This document shows, piece by piece, positions 61,773 through 64,000 of a stretch of 64,000 nucleotides of DNA. Position 1 is the first letter of the stretch. Every line of letters begins with the position of its first letter. Source of the DNA: Ptiloglossa arizonensis. Lineage: Eukaryota; Arthropoda; Insecta; Hymenoptera; Colletidae. The notes under the pieces are model-generated. The model had not been told where the DNA came from and searched no databases. It was given only the letters and a program-made list of their open reading frames with translations. Position numbers and translations under genes: made by a program. The stretch is taken from NCBI RefSeq assembly GCF_051014685.1, contig NW_027478767.1:434001-498000 (forward strand), given 5' to 3'.

Positions 61773-62647
61773 CCAAACTGCCATATCTCACGAACGGATT
61801 GACCAATCCGCAAAATTTCTGTTGCTTCTGAAAGTAGAAACTCGCCCGATTACAACGGTATGCGCACTATTCCCCTAGGCCGTTCTAGTTATTCGTATCG
61901 AGCATCAGAAATGCGAAAATTTTGAGTTTCTGAAGCGTTTCTTACCTCCAAACTGCCATATCTCGCGAACGGATTGACCAATCCGCAAAATTTCTGTTCT
62001 ATCTGAAAGTAGAAACTCGCCCGATTACAACGGTATGCGCACTTTTCCCCTAGGCCGTTCTTGTTATTCGTTTCGAGCATCAGAACTGCGAATATTTTGA
62101 GTTTCTCAAGCGTTTCTTACCTCCAAACTGCCATATCTCGCGAACGGATTGACCAATCCGCAAAATTTCTGTTGCATCTGAAAGTAGAAACTCGCCCGAT
62201 TACAACGGTAGGTGTAGTTTTCCCCTAGGCCTTTCTAGTTATTCTTTTCGAGCTTCAGAACTGCGAAAATTTTGAGTTTCTGAAGCGTTTCTTACCTCCA
62301 AACTGCCATATCTCGCGAACGGATTGACCAATCCGCAAAATTTCTGTTGCTTCTGAAAGTAGAAACTCGCCCGATTACAACGGTATGCGCACTTTTCCCC
62401 TAGGCCGTTCTTGTTATTCGTTTCGAGCATCAGAACTGCGAAAATTTTGAGTTTCTCAAGCGTTTCTTATCTCCAAACTGCCATATCTCGCGAACGGATT
62501 GATCAATCCGCAAAATTTCTGTTGCATCTGAAAGTAGAAACTCGCCCGATTACAACGGGAGGTGTAGTTTTCCCCTAGGCCGTTCCAGTTATTCATTTCG
62601 AGCATCAGAACTGCGAAAATTTTGAGTTTCTCAAGCGTTTCTTACCT
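61773..62647 (+). repeat. 5-mer HOR of the right end (875 bp), copy 1
   Basis: The order is Y Z 9'' (gcttctga, gcgcac, ttcttg, ttatct) P'. Y starts tcacgaacgg. The 9'' monomer has the rare pair attctttt and gagcttcag and ends ttctgaag. All five markers recur at +875 or just after. Confidence 0.9.
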
Positions 62648-63522
62648 CCAAACTGCCATATCTCACGAACGGATTGACCAATCCGCAAAATTTCTGTTGC
62701 TTCTGAAAGTAGAAACTCGCCCGATTACAACGGTATGCGCACTATTCCCCTAGGCCGTTCTAGTTATTCGTATCGAGCATCAGAAATGCGAAAATTTTGA
62801 GTTTCTGAAGCGTTTCTTACCTCCAAACTGCCATATCTCGCGAACGGATTGACCAATCCGCAAAATTTCTGTTCTATCTGAAAGTAGAAACTCGCCCGAT
62901 TACAACGGTATGCGCACTTTTCCCCTAGGCCGTTCTTGTTATTCGTTTCGAGCATCAGAACTGCGAATATTTTGAGTTTCTCAAGCGTTTCTTACCTCCA
63001 AACTGCCATATCTCGCGAACGGATTGACCAATCCGCAAAATTTCTGTTGCATCTGAAAGTAGAAACTCGCCCGATTACAACGGTAGGTGTAGTTTTCCCC
63101 TAGGCCTTTCTAGTTATTCTTTTCGAGCTTCAGAACTGCGAAAATTTTGAGTTTCTGAAGCGTTTCTTACCTCCAAACTGCCATATCTCGCGAACGGATT
63201 GACCAATCCGCAAAATTTCTGTTGCTTCTGAAAGTAGAAACTCGCCCGATTACAACGGTATGCGCACTTTTCCCCTAGGCCGTTCTTGTTATTCGTTTCG
63301 AGCATCAGAACTGCGAATATTTTGAGTTTCTCAAGCGTTTCTTACCTCCAAACTGCCATATCTCGCGAACGGATTGACCAATCCGCAAAATTTCTGTTGC
63401 ATCTGAAAGAAGAAACTCGCCCGATTACAACGGTAGGTGTAGTTTTCCCCTAGGCCTTTCTAGTTATTTTTTTCGAGCATCAGAACTGCGAAAATTTTGA
63501 GTTTCTGAAGCGTTTCTTACCT
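62648..63522 (+). repeat. 5-mer HOR of the right end (875 bp), copy 2
   Basis: Y, Z and 9'' repeat copy 1. The fourth monomer (63173-63347) ends gaatattttg instead of gaaaattttg. The fifth is another type 9 with gaaagaagaaac and a longer T run near 63466, so the copy diverges in its last two monomers. Confidence 0.88.
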
Positions 63523-64000
63523 CCAAACTGCCATATCTCGCGAACGGATTAACCAATTCGTAAAATTTCTGTTGCATCTGAAAGTAGAAACTCGCCCGAT
63601 TACAACGGTATGCGTACTTTTCCCCTAGGCCGTTCTTGTTATTCGTTTCGAGTATCAGAACTGCGAAAATTTTGAGTTTCTCAAGCGTTTCTTACCTCCA
63701 AACAGCCATATCTCGCGAACGGATTGACCAATCCGCAAAATTTCTGTTGCATCTGAAAGTAGAAACGCGCCCGATTACAACGGTATGCGCACTTTTCCCC
63801 TAGGCCGTTCTTGTTATTCGTTTCGAGCATCAGAACTGCGAATATTTTGATTTTCTCAAGCGTTTCTTACCTCCAAACTGCCATATCTCGCGAACGGATT
63901 GACCAATCCGCAAAATTTCTGTTGCATCTGAAAGTAGAAACTCGCCCGATTACAACGGTATGCGCACTTTTCCCCTAGGCCGTTCTTGTTATTCGTTTCG
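63523..64000 (+). repeat. Two monomers and a 128-bp partial monomer at the window edge
   Basis: 63523-63697 is a U/3* chimera (taacc and attcgtaaa, then gcgtac and cgagtatcag). 63698-63872 has aaacagcc, aaacgcgccc and ttgatttt. 63873-64000 is the first 128 bp of another monomer. The array clearly continues beyond the window. Confidence 0.92.

Larger units (their letters stand above)
1..64000 (+). repeat. 175-bp satellite DNA array, 365 monomers plus a partial one
   Basis: The start motif ccaaactgcc recurs every 175 bases from 1 to 63873 with no unrelated sequence between copies. Monomer type code (diagnostics): P gggaggtgtag, ttccag, attcattt; Q gcatctaaa, gcgtac, ttctag, cattag; 3 gcatctaaa, gcgtac, ttcttg (3* also cgagtatcag); 4 atcgacc, attgtgag; 5 gcttctga, gtactag, cgttttgag, catcaaaaatg; 6 taacc, gatattcgca; 7 gccagatt, gtactag; 8 taacc, aaacgcgccc; 9 ggtaggtgtag, cctttctag; 10 tctagcg, gtacaaac, gattataac; 11 tgatcaa, ctgcgcaaa, ttgcct; 12 gcatctga, gcgcac, ttctag, cattag; R ggtaggtgtag, cgtatcg; S tgatcaa, gcttctga, ctttttccc, gtactag; U taacc or tatcc, gcgcac, ttcttg; V gacc, gcatctga, gcgcac, ttcttg, gaatattttg; W caaggg, gtgtgg; X gttacatc; Y actattcccc, cgtatcg; Z gttctatc; a tgatcaa, gcatctga, ttcttg, gaatattttg; b like 5 with cgtttcgag; d gccgtatc, cctttctag, ttctgaag; e ctcgagaac; f cacatctc. 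Function is unknown; centromeric or heterochromatic satellite is the likely class. Confidence 0.99.

Noticed and set aside
1..64000. CRISPR array, because of many regularly spaced repeats
   Set aside because: The repeat unit is 175 bp with no unique spacers between conserved repeats, and variation is shared between units. This is a tandem satellite.
1..64000. Transposon insertion or unique gene inside the array
   Set aside because: The 175-base register is maintained from start to end with five one-base changes, leaving no room for an insertion. No terminal repeats or target-site duplications were seen.
1..64000. Orientation switch (inverted array segment)
   Set aside because: The start motif ccaaactgcc or a one-base variant of it is on the plus strand at every monomer start checked; no segment reads in reverse.
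1..64000. Naming the satellite or the species (for example the Tyba satellite of holocentric sedges, monomer about 172 bp, or alpha satellite at about 171 bp)
   Set aside because: Only the monomer length is similar. I cannot recall those sequences well enough to claim identity, and the high CpG content does not fit a typical primate alpha satellite. A database search with the consensus would decide.

Overview
The whole 64 kb window is one uninterrupted head-to-tail satellite DNA array with a 175-bp monomer. I count 365 complete monomers plus a 128-bp partial one at the right edge, all in the same orientation. I see no gene, RNA gene, transposon insertion, CRISPR array, telomere repeat or unique spacer. 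A tandem array of this size and regularity means a eukaryote. The species cannot be read from the sequence, and I do not recognise the monomer as a named satellite. The consensus is about 45% GC and is not CpG-depleted (13 CpG per monomer by hand count against about 8 expected). That argues against an old array in a genome with heavy germline CpG methylation, or for very recent amplification. A centromeric or other heterochromatic location is plausible by analogy with arrays of this size, but it is an inference.

The interesting structure is above the monomer. About two dozen recurrent monomer types, defined by linked diagnostic variants, are arranged in higher-order repeats (HORs) of changing length. 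Codes used throughout (P, Q, 3-12, R, S, U, V, W, X, Y, Z, a-f) are defined in the entry for the whole array. From 1 to about 17.8 kb the array is built from 19-29-monomer super-units, most of which contain two copies of a 12-mer (2100 bp). From 19.6 to 23.4 kb there is a tandem 11-mer (1925 bp). From 23.5 to 29.7 kb there are 13-, 7- and 9-mers, and from 29.7 to 31.5 kb a 5-mer pair. From 33.1 to 37.1 kb there is a 6-mer (1050 bp) with one 5-mer derivative. From 36.7 to 44.6 kb lie two copies of a segment of 21-22 monomers. From 45.1 to 53.0 kb there are 7-, 6- and 8-mers. From 53.2 to 59.1 kb there are 4-, 10-, 3- and 7-mer patterns. From 59.1 to 60.9 kb there is a copy of the 30.8-32.2 kb segment, and from 60.9 to 63.5 kb dimers and a 5-mer pair.

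Change in the array is almost entirely by whole-monomer gain and loss plus base substitution. I found only five single-base length changes, and they account exactly for the 3-base net drift of the repeat register across the window. Many chimeric monomers join the left part of one type to the right part of another while staying exactly 175 bp. This is the signature of in-register unequal exchange or gene conversion. Candidate functional sequence within the monomer is limited to a 16-bp dyad (perfectly palindromic in a subset), a weak CENP-B-box-like match and some relatively invariant blocks. The short open reading frames are by-products of the repeat. I found no support for a novel gene system here.
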